Assembly: GCF_029916425.1 (NCBI RefSeq)
Contig: NZ_JAHAVQ010000006.1
Location: 62,001 to 126,000 of the forward strand
DNA: 64,000 nt
Reading direction: 5' to 3'
DNA from: Liquorilactobacillus sicerae
GTDB lineage: Bacteria > Bacillota > Bacilli > Lactobacillales > Lactobacillaceae
The notes below the pieces were generated by a model. That model was given only the letters and a program-made list of their open reading frames with translations. It had not been told where the DNA came from and did no database searches. Positions 63,204-64,000 of the stretch are shown in pieces. The first letter of the stretch is position 1, and each line of letters opens with the position of its first letter. The position numbers and the translations under genes were made by a program.

Positions 63204-64000
63204 TTATAAAGAATTGATTTTAGCAAATATTTTAGGAACTAATCGTAATAAGCTCAGATCTGTTGCAGGACCGGCAATCAACGACAAACTGAAATCATGA
63301 CCATTCAGTCCTATTGGCAATACCACTTGTGGCAAACTTGCTAAACCAGCAATACTTGTCAATTCTTGTGTCTGCTGCCGAATCTTTTCTACTTTTTTGA
63401 AAGGCAAATCCTTGCGCAGTGCCTCAGATGATGTTGTTGGAATGATCAGTAATGATTGATTACTTAACTTTGCCGCCATCGCTTCAGCATATTCATTTTT
63501 TTGCTGTTCTTCGATTCTCAAAATTTGTTTGTCATTTAGTTGCGAAGCATAACGAAAATGATCAGCAATATCTGGACCAATTTGGTCAAAATGTTGTGTG
63601 ATCCATGATCCATAATTTTCCCAAACTTGATAACCCTGGAGATCTCGAAATAATTTTTGTAATTTGTCTGGTTGGCAATGCTTGGGAAATTCAAAAAGTC
63701 GTACTTGTTGAGCTGATAATTGCAATACTGCAGCTAACTGATAAATCTTAGCCAAATAAGCTTTTTGATCCGCAATTGGTACACCTGTTGTTAAATAATA
63801 AAGCTGTGTAGGTATTAATTGCTCTTTTCCTTCATATAAATACTGCCCGACCTGTTGTAAAACTTCCGGAGTGTTAGTTAATAAACCGACAGTGTCAAAG
63901 CTAGGTGCTAACGGAGCAACTCCAGTCAACAAATTTAACGTATGGGTAGGTCTAAAACCAAAGATCCCACAATAACTTGCCGGCACCCGAATTGATCCGC
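63204..64000 (-). CDS. amidase-signature-family enzyme (N-terminal part outside window)
   Basis: 265 C-terminal residues are visible. The frame enters from the right edge with GSIRVPASYCGIFGFRPTH, the end of the amidase signature in which the catalytic Ser-cis Ser-Lys triad lies. The family splits linear amides and includes GatA, but the divergent C-terminal half (LLTGVAPLAPSFDTVGLLTN, then LSNQSLLIIPTTSSEAL) does not look like GatA itself. No GatB or GatC is nearby. The substrate is unknown. Confidence 0.8.
   Translation of the reverse strand, partial: GSIRVPASYCGIFGFRPTHTLNLLTGVAPLAPSFDTVGLLTNTPEVLQQVGQYLYEGKEQLIPTQLYYLTTGVPIADQKAYLAKIYQLAAVLQLSAQQVRLFEFPKHCQPDKLQKLFRDLQGYQVWENYGSWITQHFDQIGPDIADHFRYASQLNDKQILRIEEQQKNEYAEAMAAKLSNQSLLIIPTTSSEALRKDLPFKKVEKIRQQTQELTSIAGLASLPQVVLPIGLNGHDFSLSLIAGPATDLSLLRLVPKIFAKINSL

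Noticed and set aside
1-64000. tRNA, rRNA and prophage genes
   Set aside because: I looked for conserved tRNA T-loop patterns and for phage structural or integrase genes and saw none. A covariance scan would be needed to exclude tRNAs firmly.

Overview
The window looks like chromosome of a low-GC member of the Lactobacillaceae. The evidence is the AT-rich sequence with AGGAGG-type ribosome binding sites, the many PTS sugar transporters, an LPQTDE-type cell-wall anchor, a SEC10/PgrA surface protein, and IS30, IS66, IS200/IS605 and IS1380 elements of lactobacillus type. A Liquorilactobacillus-like species is a guess, not a demonstration. No tRNA, rRNA or CRISPR array was seen. Most genes are on the minus strand.

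Layout. 1-2 kb: partial EIIC-like membrane protein, then relics of an IS1380 transposase and of a vanZ copy. 2.3-4.8 kb: UDP-glucose dehydrogenase and a glycosyltransferase. 5.2-10.5 kb: two secreted surface proteins, a GH25 muramidase with six about 121-residue repeats and an LPxTG-type SEC10/PgrA protein. 10.9-14.7 kb: decayed MATE transporter, then carbamoyl amidase, class III aminotransferase and the 3' part of an arginine-deiminase-like gene cut off next to an IS200 relic. 14.9-19.6 kb: enolase-superfamily racemase/epimerase, MFS carrier and M20 peptidase, with a divergent LysR regulator that appears to start at ATT. 20.3-26.9 kb: GH38 alpha-mannosidase with fructose-type EIIA, EIIB, EIIC and a PRD regulator, lying between 103-bp direct repeats. 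27.4-35.4 kb: an unrecognised protein, an intact DinJ-YoeB toxin-antitoxin pair, two wrecked MazEF-like pairs, a TnpB relic and sbcCD. 35.7-39.2 kb: cellobiose-type PTS with a divergent RpiR regulator. 39.5-43.4 kb: a beta-helix plus double AAA+ ATPase gene split by a frameshift at an A7 run, a coupled small ORF, and a VanZ protein. 43.6-47.8 kb: intact IS30 and IS66, with a candidate type I toxin between them. 48.4-56.9 kb: second GH38-PTS-PRD operon, this one with mannose-6-phosphate isomerase and a ROK kinase. 57-61 kb: IS200 relic and a mannose-family PTS whose EIID is broken by an 8-bp duplication, under a GntR regulator. 61.2-64 kb: IS relics, a ClC channel and a partial amidase.

How the genes work together. 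The window is largely a carbohydrate-uptake region. Two paralogous operons probably import phosphorylated alpha-mannosides and split them. The second also carries the steps that lead mannose-6-phosphate to fructose-6-phosphate. The cellobiose-type and mannose-type PTS add further substrates, and CcpA (cre) sites are visible upstream of two operons. Between these blocks the sequence is heavily eroded by insertion sequences: at least five solitary IS66 ends, three IS200-related segments, three IS30-related segments and many truncated genes.
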